Source of the DNA: an uncultured Eubacteriales bacterium | Lineage (GTDB): Bacteria; Bacillota; Clostridia; Oscillospirales; CAG-272 | Assembly (NCBI GenBank): GCA_900546315.1 | Contig: URCP01000048.1 | Location: forward strand, 1 to 20,083 | DNA: 20,083 nucleotides | Direction of reading: 5' to 3' | Shown: positions 6,825 through 14,727 of the stretch, piece by piece | Position numbering within the stretch: the first letter of the stretch is position 1 | Layout: every line of letters starts with the position of its first letter | The notes under the pieces: model-generated | What the model saw: only the letters and a program-made list of their open reading frames with translations | Database searches by the model: none | What the model was told of the DNA's origin: nothing | Made by a program: the position numbers and the translations under genes

Positions 6825-7778
6825 ATGCTCAAATACACCGCCCAGAGAGTACTGCTGATGCTGCTGACGCTTCTTATCATCACCGGCATCTGCTTTGTGC
6901 TCGTCAGAATGCTCCCGCCGGTCGAGCTCCCGCCGAACGATCCGCATACGCAGATCATCGAGGCGAGACGAGAGGCGCAGGGCTACAACAAACCGTATCT
7001 TGTCCAGTTCGGGATATTCTTAAGGAATGTTCTGACGAAGTGGGACTGGGGCGTCAGCGATAAGCTATATATCGGACAGAACGTCGCCGATATTTTCTCC
7101 TCTAAGCTCCCGGCGACCATGATCGTCAACCTTTATTCTATACTTTTCAGTATCCCGATAGGCATAGCTTTCGGTATCTGGGCGGCGCTCAAGAAGAATA
7201 CGTGGATCGACCACACGATTTCCACACTGACAATGGTGTGCATTTCGGTGCCGTCCTTCGTATACGCGTTCCTTATTCAGTATTTTCTGTCATATAAGCT
7301 GAGTCTTTTCCCGTTCCTCATGAAGTCGGGTACTGACTATTTCTCGTGGTCTATGTTCGTCAGTATGATTCCGGTAATTCTGTCGCTCGCTATGCCGGTC
7401 ATCGCCGGGTTCACGAGAACCACCCGCGCGGAGCTCACCGAGGTGCTGACGAGCGAGTTCATGCTCCTCGCGCGCACAAAGGGTCTGACCCGTGCGCAGG
7501 CTACCATCCGCCACGCGCTCAAGAACTGCATGGTCGTCATCCTTCCGTCGATATTCGGTGAGTTCATCGGAATCCTCGGCGGTTCGCTGATCATCGAGAA
7601 CCTGTTCGGAGTGCCTGGCGTCGGCAACCTCTATATCAACTCGATCAACGGACGCGACTACCCGATGTTCATGATGCTGACCGTTTTCTACACGGCGATC
7701 GGTCTCGTGGCGAGCATCGTCGTCGACATAAGCTACGGCTTCATCGACCCGCGCATCCGTATGGGCTCGAAGAAATAA
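6825..7778 (+). CDS. oppB: Oligopeptide ABC transporter permease OppB
   Basis: A 317-residue integral membrane protein of the binding-protein-dependent permease family, normal length for OppB. The N-terminal membrane helix is at about 7-29, followed by an extracytoplasmic segment and five further helices. The EAA loop that docks the ATPase, EFMLLARTKGLTRAQATIRH, covers residues 211-230. The conserved tail VVDISYGFIDPRIR is also present. AAAGAGG lies 8 nt upstream of the ATG at 6825, so I prefer this start to the in-frame ATG at 6747, which would prepend 26 unrelated residues and sit before the palindrome. It is the first gene of a tight oppB-C-D-F-DUF3899 unit. Confidence 0.92.
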   Translation: MLKYTAQRVLLMLLTLLIITGICFVLVRMLPPVELPPNDPHTQIIEARREAQGYNKPYLVQFGIFLRNVLTKWDWGVSDKLYIGQNVADIFSSKLPATMIVNLYSILFSIPIGIAFGIWAALKKNTWIDHTISTLTMVCISVPSFVYAFLIQYFLSYKLSLFPFLMKSGTDYFSWSMFVSMIPVILSLAMPVIAGFTRTTRAELTEVLTSEFMLLARTKGLTRAQATIRHALKNCMVVILPSIFGEFIGILGGSLIIENLFGVPGVGNLYINSINGRDYPMFMMLTVFYTAIGLVASIVVDISYGFIDPRIRMGSKK

Positions 7779-7799
7779 ACCACCGGGAGGATATGTAAA

Positions 7800-9341
7800 A
7801 TGAGCGATACAAACGTTAAATACGAGCACATCCCGGCGTCCGAGTTCGAGTTCGCGAGACACGGCGAGGAGATCCACGACGAAAAGCTCGAGACGAAGTC
7901 CCGCGGCTATTTCGCCGACGCTTTCCTGCGTTTCAGCAAGAACAAGTCGTCGGTCGTCGCGGCGATAATCATCGGGCTACAGATTCTTTTCGCGATAGTC
8001 TCCCCGCTGATTTCTCCGTATAAGGTCACCGATAAGGAAAAGAGATACACGAACTACCCTCCGTTCGTCAGATGGATCGCCGATATGAACATCGGCATCC
8101 TCGACGGCTCTACCACCCACGCGAGCCAGAACGAGGCGCAGTACGCCGCGTGGAAGGCAATCGGCATCGAGACCGGCATGGACCCGGTCCTGAAGATCGT
8201 CTCAACTCACGAGACGATGGTCGTACGCCGCGGCAAGGAAGTGCCTTCCTACAGCTATAAGCTGAAGACAAACAAGTACTACGAGACCGGCGTCGTCTAC
8301 CGCGTCCTCTCATACGAGGAGTTCGAGGCTATCCAGCAGTTCCAGAACGAGACCGGCATACAGGTCATCTATCCGTATGTCGAAACGAAGGACATCGAGG
8401 GAATCACCGACAACCCGAACATCTGGTACGAGGTCTCCGACTCGAAGGGCACCCCGAAGCTCGATAAGGACGGCAACTACACGCCCGTCTACTCGAAGAA
8501 TTCCGCGATCGAGGGCGCGCCCTACAACAGCCTGCGCATCCCGGGCGACGACGGAAGCTATATCTATTCGATAAGAAAGTCCGGCTCGGTACAGGCGCGC
8601 GTCTGCTACTACAATTATTACCGCTTCGTCAACGGCAAGGAGCCGACCTATATCTTCGGCACAAACTCGATGGGTCAGGATATATTCTGCGCCATCGGAG
8701 TCGGCGCGCGGTTCTCGCTTGTCTTCGCGGTGATCGTGTCTGCCATCAACCTGACTATCGGCGCGTTTTACGGCGCGATACAGGGCTACTACGGCGGCGC
8801 TATTGACCTTGTGCTCGACCGTGTCAGCGATATACTCTCGAATGTCCCGTTCATCGTCGTGGCGACATTGTTCCAGCTGCATCTGGCGCCAAAGGTCGGT
8901 ATTGTCCCGTCCTTCCTGTTCGCTTTCGTGCTGACCGGATGGATAGGCATGGCGGCTCTGACGAGAAAGCAGTTCTACCGCTTCAAGGGTCAGGAGTTCG
9001 TTCTGGCGGCGCGCACTCTGGGAGCCTCGGATATGCGGCTTATGTTCAAGCACGTGTTCCCGAACTCTCTCGGAACGATAGTCACAAGCTGCGCGCTCGT
9101 CATCCCGAGCGTCATACGCTCCGAGACCACGCTGACTTACCTCGGCATCATCAATATCTCGGACTTCGCCGGAACCAGTATAGGCACGCTTCTGTCGCAG
9201 GGACAGACCTCCATGACGACGTCTCCGCACGCGATGTTCTTCCCGGCGCTGTATTTCTCACTTCTTATGATTTCGTTCAACCTGTTCGGAAACGGACTGC
9301 GCGACGCGTTCAACCCGTCTATGAGAGGAGCGGAGGGCTGA
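7800..9341 (+). CDS. oppC: OppC-type permease with large extracytoplasmic insert
   Basis: A 513-residue OppC-type permease; the usual length is about 300. The OppC N-terminal part with the first membrane helix is at about 51-72. The standard motif GTNSMGQDIF, a variant of the GTDxxGRD signature, appears only at 287-296. The about 210 residues between (75-283) are hydrophilic, mixed alpha/beta-looking and predicted to lie outside the membrane. The permease core with five helices follows, with an EAA loop starting QEFVLAARTLGASDMRLMFK (398-417). GGGAGG lies 9 nt before the ATG and 21 bp separate it from oppB. The insert could meet the oversized OppA. Confidence 0.92.
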   Translation: MSDTNVKYEHIPASEFEFARHGEEIHDEKLETKSRGYFADAFLRFSKNKSSVVAAIIIGLQILFAIVSPLISPYKVTDKEKRYTNYPPFVRWIADMNIGILDGSTTHASQNEAQYAAWKAIGIETGMDPVLKIVSTHETMVVRRGKEVPSYSYKLKTNKYYETGVVYRVLSYEEFEAIQQFQNETGIQVIYPYVETKDIEGITDNPNIWYEVSDSKGTPKLDKDGNYTPVYSKNSAIEGAPYNSLRIPGDDGSYIYSIRKSGSVQARVCYYNYYRFVNGKEPTYIFGTNSMGQDIFCAIGVGARFSLVFAVIVSAINLTIGAFYGAIQGYYGGAIDLVLDRVSDILSNVPFIVVATLFQLHLAPKVGIVPSFLFAFVLTGWIGMAALTRKQFYRFKGQEFVLAARTLGASDMRLMFKHVFPNSLGTIVTSCALVIPSVIRSETTLTYLGIINISDFAGTSIGTLLSQGQTSMTTSPHAMFFPALYFSLLMISFNLFGNGLRDAFNPSMRGAEG

Positions 9342-9342
9342 T

Positions 9343-11544
9343 ATGGAAAACAAACTTAGTGTACGCGACTTGACAATATCCTTCCGCACTACAAACGGCA
9401 AGGTGCAGGCGGTCCGCGGGATCAGCTTCGACCTCGCGAAAGGCGAGACCCTGTCGATCGTCGGCGAGTCCGGCTCCGGCAAATCGGTCACCTCTAAGGC
9501 TATCCTCGGCATTCTCGCCGGAAACGCCATAATCGAGGGCGGCGAAATAATTTACGACGGCCGCGACCTGTTAAAGATCTCTGAGGACGAGTTCCACAAG
9601 ATCCGCGGGGACAAGATCGCGATGATCTTCCAGGACCCGATGTCGAGCCTGAACCCTATCGTCAAGATAGGAAAGCAGCTCACCGAGGCGATGATCCTCA
9701 AGGGCAAGGCGCGCCAGAAGGAGAGCCGTTCGACCTTCAACAGCTACCTGAAGCTGCTGAATCAGGAGATGATCGAGGCTATAGCCGCGAACGATCAGGC
9801 GAAGGCTGAGGAACTTACCAGAAAATGTCAGGACTTCAATAAGTTCGAGATCTGTCATATAAAGCATGAGTCGGTCTATAACGACCGGCGCGACGCGGCG
9901 CTTGAGGCTGTCGACCTCATCGAGGAGCTCACCTTCGAGATGGGCAAGAACTCGGTCAAGGACGCTTCTTACAGAATAAAACACGCGGCGAAGCTCGCGG
10001 ATATGTCGGTCGGCGAATACGTCGTCGACGACGAGGCGGGAAGGCTCGGAGAGATAACGAAGAGTCTCGTCTCTCTCGCGTCCGACGCCGGAAAGCCCGG
10101 TTATGACTTCGGAAACGCGATAAGCCTCCTCGGCGAGCTGCACGAGATACTCGCTCGCGCGACCGCGAAGGAGCAGCCGAATTTCTTCGCGATGGGCTAT
10201 TACCTCACCTTCGGAACCGCGAAGGAGAACGGGGAAACCACAGGCGGGGGCGCGGCTCTGCCGAAGATGCCGATAGACGAGCTCAACAGGTTCATGAGAA
10301 AGGAGCTCGACGACGGATTCATGCTCGCGTTCATCGAGGACGCGAAGAAGGGCATAATGCACTCCGCCGAGAGAGCTTACGCGAACCGCGAAAAGGCTTT
10401 AAGTGTTCTCCGCGACAAGCGCGCGGTGTTCACCGAGGAAAAGCTCGACCACGAGAAGTGCGTGGCGGCGCACAAGGAGATGGCGGACGCCGTCGCGGCG
10501 TCGATCGATCATCTCGCGATCGTCAAGGACAGCCTGTCCTACACCTTCTCGTCCGGTCTTAAGAGCGAGCTTGACGTCTACTTCCACGCTCACACGCACA
10601 ACAAGGCGGAGCAGGCGAAGCACGACAGGATGCAGGCGAAGTACGACGCGCTGAAGGCGAAGGGCAAGGAGCCCGACTGGAAGGTTCCCGCCGCGTCGAT
10701 CACCAACACCGAAATGGTCAAGGAGAATATCCTGCACCAGATCGACCGTCTCATCGCCCACATGGAGGAAATTCAGGCGGCGAAGGACAAGCGGAACTAC
10801 GACGAGGAGACTGTCGCGCTCATCGATTTCATGAAGGCGAACGCTTCCGGCGTCGTCAGGAAGGTCACGAAGAGCGTCGCGAAGCAGAAGGCTATAAAGC
10901 TGATGGAAGAGGTCGGAATCGCTGAGCCGCGCAAGAGATACAACCAGTACCCGTTCGAGTTCTCGGGCGGTATGAGACAGCGTATCGTCATAGCCATAGC
11001 TCTCGCCGCCGACCCGGATATTCTTATATGCGACGAGCCTACGACAGCGCTCGACGTCACGATTCAGGCGCAGATCCTCGAGCTTATAAACAAGCTCAAG
11101 GAGGAGAGACATCTGTCGGTCATATTCATAACGCATGACCTCGGCGTCGTCGCCAACATGGCTGACAGGATAGCCGTCATGTACGCCGGTAAGATCGTCG
11201 AGTACGGCACGAGCGAGGACGTGTTCTATCACGCCGCGCATCCGTATACCTGGGCGCTGCTCTCGAGTATGCCTGACCTCGACACCAACGAGAAGCTCGA
11301 GGCTATCCCGGGAACCCCGCCGAACATGATCTACCCGCCGGTCGGAGACGCGTTCGCCGCGAGAAACAAGTACGCGATGAAGATAGATTTCGAGAGACAG
11401 CCGCCGATGTTCAGAATCAGCGACACGCACAGCGCCGCCACATGGCTGCTGCATCCGGACGCTCCGAAGGTCGAGCCGCCGAAGGCTATAACCGACAGAA
11501 TCGCGAGAATGATGGCAAAGAGAGGTGACAGTGATGACGAATAA
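9343..11544 (+). CDS. oppD: OppD-type ATPase with ~390-residue insert
   Basis: A 733-residue ABC ATPase, about twice the normal OppD length. All catalytic motifs are intact: Walker A GESGSGKS (41-48), Q-loop MIFQDPMSSLNP (94-105, Q97), signature SGGMRQR (541-547), Walker B ILICDEP (560-566) and H-loop H598. Between Q-loop and signature, residues about 122-511 form an insert rich in Ala, Lys and Glu that reads as mainly helical. The C-terminal OppD motif GCxFxxRCxxAxxxC is present in outline (GDAFAARNKYAMKID, 668-682), but its three cysteines are replaced by D669, N675 and D682. The gene starts one base after the oppC stop, with GGAGGG upstream, and overlaps oppF. Confidence 0.93.
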   Translation: MENKLSVRDLTISFRTTNGKVQAVRGISFDLAKGETLSIVGESGSGKSVTSKAILGILAGNAIIEGGEIIYDGRDLLKISEDEFHKIRGDKIAMIFQDPMSSLNPIVKIGKQLTEAMILKGKARQKESRSTFNSYLKLLNQEMIEAIAANDQAKAEELTRKCQDFNKFEICHIKHESVYNDRRDAALEAVDLIEELTFEMGKNSVKDASYRIKHAAKLADMSVGEYVVDDEAGRLGEITKSLVSLASDAGKPGYDFGNAISLLGELHEILARATAKEQPNFFAMGYYLTFGTAKENGETTGGGAALPKMPIDELNRFMRKELDDGFMLAFIEDAKKGIMHSAERAYANREKALSVLRDKRAVFTEEKLDHEKCVAAHKEMADAVAASIDHLAIVKDSLSYTFSSGLKSELDVYFHAHTHNKAEQAKHDRMQAKYDALKAKGKEPDWKVPAASITNTEMVKENILHQIDRLIAHMEEIQAAKDKRNYDEETVALIDFMKANASGVVRKVTKSVAKQKAIKLMEEVGIAEPRKRYNQYPFEFSGGMRQRIVIAIALAADPDILICDEPTTALDVTIQAQILELINKLKEERHLSVIFITHDLGVVANMADRIAVMYAGKIVEYGTSEDVFYHAAHPYTWALLSSMPDLDTNEKLEAIPGTPPNMIYPPVGDAFAARNKYAMKIDFERQPPMFRISDTHSAATWLLHPDAPKVEPPKAITDRIARMMAKRGDSDDE

Positions 11545-12745
11545 CCAGAATAACGAGCCGCTGCTGAGGGTCGAGCATCTCTGTCAGTATTTCGGCTCGA
11601 ACAAGGCGGTCGACGACGTCAGCTTTGATATAAAGAAGGGCGAGGTCTTCGGACTTGTCGGCGAGTCGGGCTGCGGAAAGACTACCACCGGACGATCGAT
11701 AATCAAGCTCTACGATATCACCGGCGGAAGCGTTTACTTCAAGGGCATACGCATTGCCGCGGGCACGGCGGGCTACAAGAGCGGCATCGCTCAGGCGAAG
11801 AAGGATCTGAAGGAGAAGACCGAAGCCGCGAAGACCGACGAGGAGCGCCGGAAAATCAAGGAAGAGTGCGAGAGGATAATCGCCGAGAACCGCGAGAAGA
11901 TAAAGTCCGCGGAGTTCGACAGGAAGAACTGCGACAAGGAATACTCGGACGAGCTGAAAAAGCAGGCGGACGAGAAGTACAAGCCGCTTATCGCGAACGC
12001 CACCGGAGAGAAGCTCGCCGAGCTGACCGCGGAGTACAAGAATGAGCTTCGCAAGGCTAAAAACGCTAAGCTCGTCACGCAGATACAGATGATCTTCCAG
12101 GACCCGATAGCGTCGCTTGACCCGAGAATGACCGTCAGGGAGATTATCGCCGAGGGGCTTGTCATCCGCGGGGAGCGCAACCAGAAGGTCATCGACGAGA
12201 AGGTCTATGAGATGCTCGAGCTTGTCGGACTTGTCCGCGAGCACGCGAGCCGTTACCCGCATGAGTTTTCGGGCGGTCAGCGCCAGCGTATCGGCGTCGC
12301 GCGCTCGATCATCATGAACCCGGATATGATTATCGCGGACGAACCGGTCTCCGCGCTCGACGTGTCGATTCAGGCGCAGGTCATCAACCTTCTCAACGAC
12401 CTGAGACACCGCTTCGGTCTGACGATACTGTTCATCGCGCACGATCTGTCGGTCGTCAAGTATTTCTCCGACCGCATCGGCGTCATGTACTTCGGCAAGA
12501 TGGTCGAGCTCGCGTCGTCGGATGAGCTGTTCAAGAATCCGCTCCATCCGTACACACGCTCGCTTCTGTCGGCTATCCCGCTTCCGGACCCGCTCTATGA
12601 GCGCACCCGCCGCCGTATCGTGTATAACCCGCTCGCCGAGCACGACTACACGGTCGATAAGCCGTCCTTCAGGGAGGTTTCGCCGGAACACTTCGTCATG
12701 TGCAATGACGCGGAATTTAAGCGATATCAGGAAATGATAAAGTAA
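11534..12745 (+). CDS. oppF: OppF-type ATPase with charged helical insert
   Basis: A 403-residue ABC ATPase; about 310-330 is usual. Walker A is GESGCGKT (43-50), Q-loop MIFQDPIASLDP (186-197), signature SGGQRQR (246-252), Walker B MIIADEP (265-271) and H303. Residues about 74-178, between the YFKG strand and the Q-loop, form a Lys/Glu/Ala-rich insert (for example KEKTEAAKTDEERRKIKEEC) very likely to be a helical hairpin or coiled coil. The tail PSFREVSPEHFVMC matches the usual OppF ending. AGAGG (11521-11525) lies 8 nt upstream of ATG 11534, so GTG 11525 is not needed. It overlaps oppD by 11 bases, which suggests translational coupling and balanced amounts. Confidence 0.93.
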   Translation: MTNNQNNEPLLRVEHLCQYFGSNKAVDDVSFDIKKGEVFGLVGESGCGKTTTGRSIIKLYDITGGSVYFKGIRIAAGTAGYKSGIAQAKKDLKEKTEAAKTDEERRKIKEECERIIAENREKIKSAEFDRKNCDKEYSDELKKQADEKYKPLIANATGEKLAELTAEYKNELRKAKNAKLVTQIQMIFQDPIASLDPRMTVREIIAEGLVIRGERNQKVIDEKVYEMLELVGLVREHASRYPHEFSGGQRQRIGVARSIIMNPDMIIADEPVSALDVSIQAQVINLLNDLRHRFGLTILFIAHDLSVVKYFSDRIGVMYFGKMVELASSDELFKNPLHPYTRSLLSAIPLPDPLYERTRRRIVYNPLAEHDYTVDKPSFREVSPEHFVMCNDAEFKRYQEMIK

Positions 12746-12748
12746 GCG

Positions 12749-13144
12749 ATGAATGAGAAGCTGACGAAATATTACGCGTCCGCCGCGATCGGGCTTGTGC
12801 TTGTGTTCGCGGTGGCGCTGTCCGCGGGGCTGTTTTCGGCGGAGGGCGCGAAAGAGGTTATCCGGATATTGTCTGATTCTTTCTTCGTTCCGGGGGTGCT
12901 GCTTTCGGGCGCCGCGGGGCTGAGCTTTGCCGCGTCGAAGGGGTTTTATGATGTTTTCAGCTACGGAATTCAGACGATAAAGAGCCATTTCGAGTTTAAG
13001 AAAGACAAACGCGCCGAGTCTCTCTATGAGTTCAAGGAGAGAAAGAACAGCGAGAAGCGCGGGTGGCTGAAAGAGACGCTCGTCGTCGGGCTTAGCTGCA
13101 TAGCGCTCGCGGCGGTTCTCGTCGTCGTTTATATTTCGCTGTGA
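12749..13144 (+). CDS. Small membrane protein, DUF3899-like
   Basis: A 131-residue protein with three likely membrane helices, at about 11-30, 44-62 and 109-129. A charged loop between the second and third helix contains KSHFEFKKDKRAESLYEFKE. The stretch SDSFFVPGVLL followed by GFYDVFSYGI is the pattern I associate with DUF3899 (PF13038), a family of unknown function. That assignment is from memory and moderate. It starts 3 nt after the oppF stop and is followed by a terminator, so it is the last gene of the transporter operon and may be an accessory subunit. There is no direct evidence of its role. Confidence 0.75.
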   Translation: MNEKLTKYYASAAIGLVLVFAVALSAGLFSAEGAKEVIRILSDSFFVPGVLLSGAAGLSFAASKGFYDVFSYGIQTIKSHFEFKKDKRAESLYEFKERKNSEKRGWLKETLVVGLSCIALAAVLVVVYISL

Positions 13145-13150
13145 AGAACA

Positions 13151-13183
13151 GGGCAGAGTTTCAAAATGACTTTGCCCTTTTTT
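13151..13183 (+). terminator. Terminator of the oppBCDF operon
   Basis: GGGCAGAGT (13151-13159) pairs with ACTTTGCCC (13169-13177), including one G-T pair, across a 9-nt loop. Six T follow. It lies 6 bp after the stop of the DUF3899-like gene. Confidence 0.88.
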
Positions 13184-13184
13184 C

Positions 13185-13213
13185 TTGCTTTTTCCCATCC
13201 GATGTGGTATAAT
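13185..13213 (+). promoter_or_regulatory. Promoter of the uxaB-like gene
   Basis: TTGCTT (13185-13190), a 17-nt spacer and TATAAT (13208-13213). The last T of the -10 box is the first base of the palindromic element, so the element would form the start of the transcript. Confidence 0.65.
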
Positions 13214-13309
13214 TAAGGAAACACTGATTTAAGGTTGTTTTCGCGGAAAAAAGCCCATAAACCGGGGACTTTTTTCTGCGAAAACCCGATTTATTCAGTG
13301 TATCCTTAA
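13213..13309. repeat. 97-bp palindromic, MITE-like element
   Basis: Terminal arms TTAAGGAAACACTGA (13213-13227) and TCAGTGTATCCTTAA (13295-13309) are inverted repeats, 14 of 15 matching. An inner stem, TTTTCGC (13238-13244) with GCGAAAA (13278-13284), continues inward through G-T and G-C pairs and AAAAAAG with CTTTTTT. Nearly the whole element can fold on itself. It has no coding capacity. Both ends carry TTAA, which may be part of the arms or a target-site trace. A collapsed copy of its ends lies at 2319-2341. Confidence 0.7.
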
Positions 13310-13335
13310 GAAAAAGCACCCGAAAGGAGTATTTT

Positions 13336-14652
13336 ATGCTTATCTCAGAGCTCGGAAGAAAAGACCGTCCGGTCGGGACGATACAGTTCGGCGGCGGCGT
13401 TTTCCTGCGCGGATTCTACGACGTTATGGTCGCGAAGAACAACAAGGTCGGGATATCCGACGAGAATATCTTCATCGTCCGCTCGAAGACCCACGAAGAC
13501 CCGCTCGCCGCGCAGAACTATATGTACACGCACGTCGCGCGCGACCAGGAGCATCAGGACATAACGCTCGTCGACTGCATCTCCGGCAGCGTCAACCCGG
13601 AGGACGACTACGAGGGCTTCCTGCGGCTCGCCGACGACCCGGAGACTGTCCGGATAGTCTCCAATACCACCGAGTCCGGAATCGCGTGGCAGGACGGCGA
13701 GAGACCCGACAGCGCGCGTGGCTATCCGGCAAGGCTCGCGGCTCTGATAAAGCGGCGGATGGACAATGGGCTTCGCGGCTTCCTCGTGCTCCCGTGCGAG
13801 CTTATAGAGAACAACGCCGGAGAGCTCAGATCGCTCGTCCTGCGGCACGGGCGCGAGTGGGGCTTCGGTCAGGCTTTCGAGAGCTATGTCAGAAGCGAGT
13901 GCAGGTTCTGCAGCACTCTCGTCGACCGGATAGTTTCGGGAAAGCCCTCGCCGGAGGACGAATTTGGTCTGCCGTATGAGGACCATCTCATCAACACGAG
14001 CGAGTATTTCCATCTCTGGGTGATCGAGGGAATGCCGTCCGACCCGCGGATGCCCTGGCTCGAGGACTTCAACGTGAAGTTCGAGCGGCTCGACAAATAC
14101 AGAAAACTGAAGGTCCGTCTGCTGAACGGCGCGCACACGAGCCTGATACCATACGCGCTGTCGCTCGGCATCGGGACGGTCGGCGATTGCCTCGCGGACG
14201 AGCGGACGAGGCGGCATCTTGACGCCTGCCTGTTCGGGGAGATTCTGCCATCGCTGAGACCGGAGGGGTTTGACGAGGACGAGAACTTTGAGCACGAGTG
14301 CAGGGCTTACGCGGAGGACGTCGTCTGGCGCTTCTCGAATCCGTTCATCCACCACAAGTGCCGCTCGATCGCGCTGAATTCGATCGACAAGTACCGCGTG
14401 AGGGTGCTGCCGAGCGTGCTCGATTACGAGAGATTCACCGGAAAGCCGCCCGTGCACCTGCTTTTCGCGCTCGCGAAGCTCATCGAGATGTATAAGACCG
14501 ACCCGCCGGACGACGCGAAGGAATACGTTGATTTTATGGAGAAAAGCGGCGTCGGAGCAATCCTCGCGAACCGGGAATTCTGGGGAACCGATCTGACGAG
14601 ATTCCGGGAATATGTAGAAAGATATGTCTGCGCCGAGGAGATTCCGGAATAA
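13336..14652 (+). CDS. uxaB: Tagaturonate reductase (altronate oxidoreductase)
   Basis: A 438-residue member of the long-chain mannitol dehydrogenase family. The N-terminal nucleotide-binding motif reads GTIQFGGGVFLRGF (14-27), the UxaB form rather than the UxuB or mannitol dehydrogenase form. The family catalytic pattern K-x4-N-x2-H is intact as K259, N264 and H267 in KVRLLNGAHT. The motifs LVDRIVSG, FHLWVIEG and NPFIHHKCRSIALNSIDKYR (335-354) support the assignment. It should reduce D-tagaturonate to D-altronate with NADH in galacturonate breakdown. AAAGGAG lies 6 nt before the start. No other hexuronate gene is in the window, and the gene stands alone between two terminators. Fructuronate reductase is the main alternative. 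Confidence 0.85.
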   Translation: MLISELGRKDRPVGTIQFGGGVFLRGFYDVMVAKNNKVGISDENIFIVRSKTHEDPLAAQNYMYTHVARDQEHQDITLVDCISGSVNPEDDYEGFLRLADDPETVRIVSNTTESGIAWQDGERPDSARGYPARLAALIKRRMDNGLRGFLVLPCELIENNAGELRSLVLRHGREWGFGQAFESYVRSECRFCSTLVDRIVSGKPSPEDEFGLPYEDHLINTSEYFHLWVIEGMPSDPRMPWLEDFNVKFERLDKYRKLKVRLLNGAHTSLIPYALSLGIGTVGDCLADERTRRHLDACLFGEILPSLRPEGFDEDENFEHECRAYAEDVVWRFSNPFIHHKCRSIALNSIDKYRVRVLPSVLDYERFTGKPPVHLLFALAKLIEMYKTDPPDDAKEYVDFMEKSGVGAILANREFWGTDLTRFREYVERYVCAEEIPE

Positions 14653-14654
14653 TA

Positions 14655-14690
14655 AAAAAGCCTTCACCAATTAATTGGCGAGGGCTTTTT
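14655..14690. terminator. Shared bidirectional terminator
   Basis: A 36-bp palindrome with 18-base arms, starting AAAAAGCC and ending GGCTTTTT, has one mismatch (A14666/C14679) and one G-T pair. A-tract and T-tract at opposite ends allow termination on both strands, serving the uxaB-like gene and the convergent minus-strand cluster. Confidence 0.88.
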
Positions 14691-14694
14691 CACA

Positions 14695-14718
14695 TTAATC
14701 CACAGAGCAGTGGATTAA
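14695..14718. repeat. Perfect 9-bp inverted repeat beside the terminator
   Basis: TTAATCCAC (14695-14703) and GTGGATTAA (14710-14718) flank AGAGCA. It lies directly after the last stop codon of the minus-strand cluster, before the shared terminator. It could be a second 3'-end hairpin or a short inserted repeat. No T-tract follows on either strand. Confidence 0.6.
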
Positions 14719-14727
14719 ACCGCATGG

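Noticed and set aside
6611..6958. Small proteins with SRRQGVASRRH-type or TRSDALA-type repeats
   Set aside because: They are only translations of the 21-bp tandem repeat, whose length is a multiple of three. No ribosome binding site or extension into a real domain is seen.
7793..7798. ATGTAA start-stop before oppC
   Set aside because: It lies between the ribosome binding site and the real ATG, but its spacing to GGGAGG is too short to compete clearly. It is likely chance.
13345..14670. A 441-codon open frame antisense to the uxaB-like gene
   Set aside because: It mirrors the GC-rich codons of a well-identified gene, has an Arg/Val/Leu-rich composition without recognisable motifs, and no ribosome binding site. 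Similar long antisense frames at 3726-5072, 11486-13198, 15388-16953 and 1210-1803 were rejected for the same reasons.
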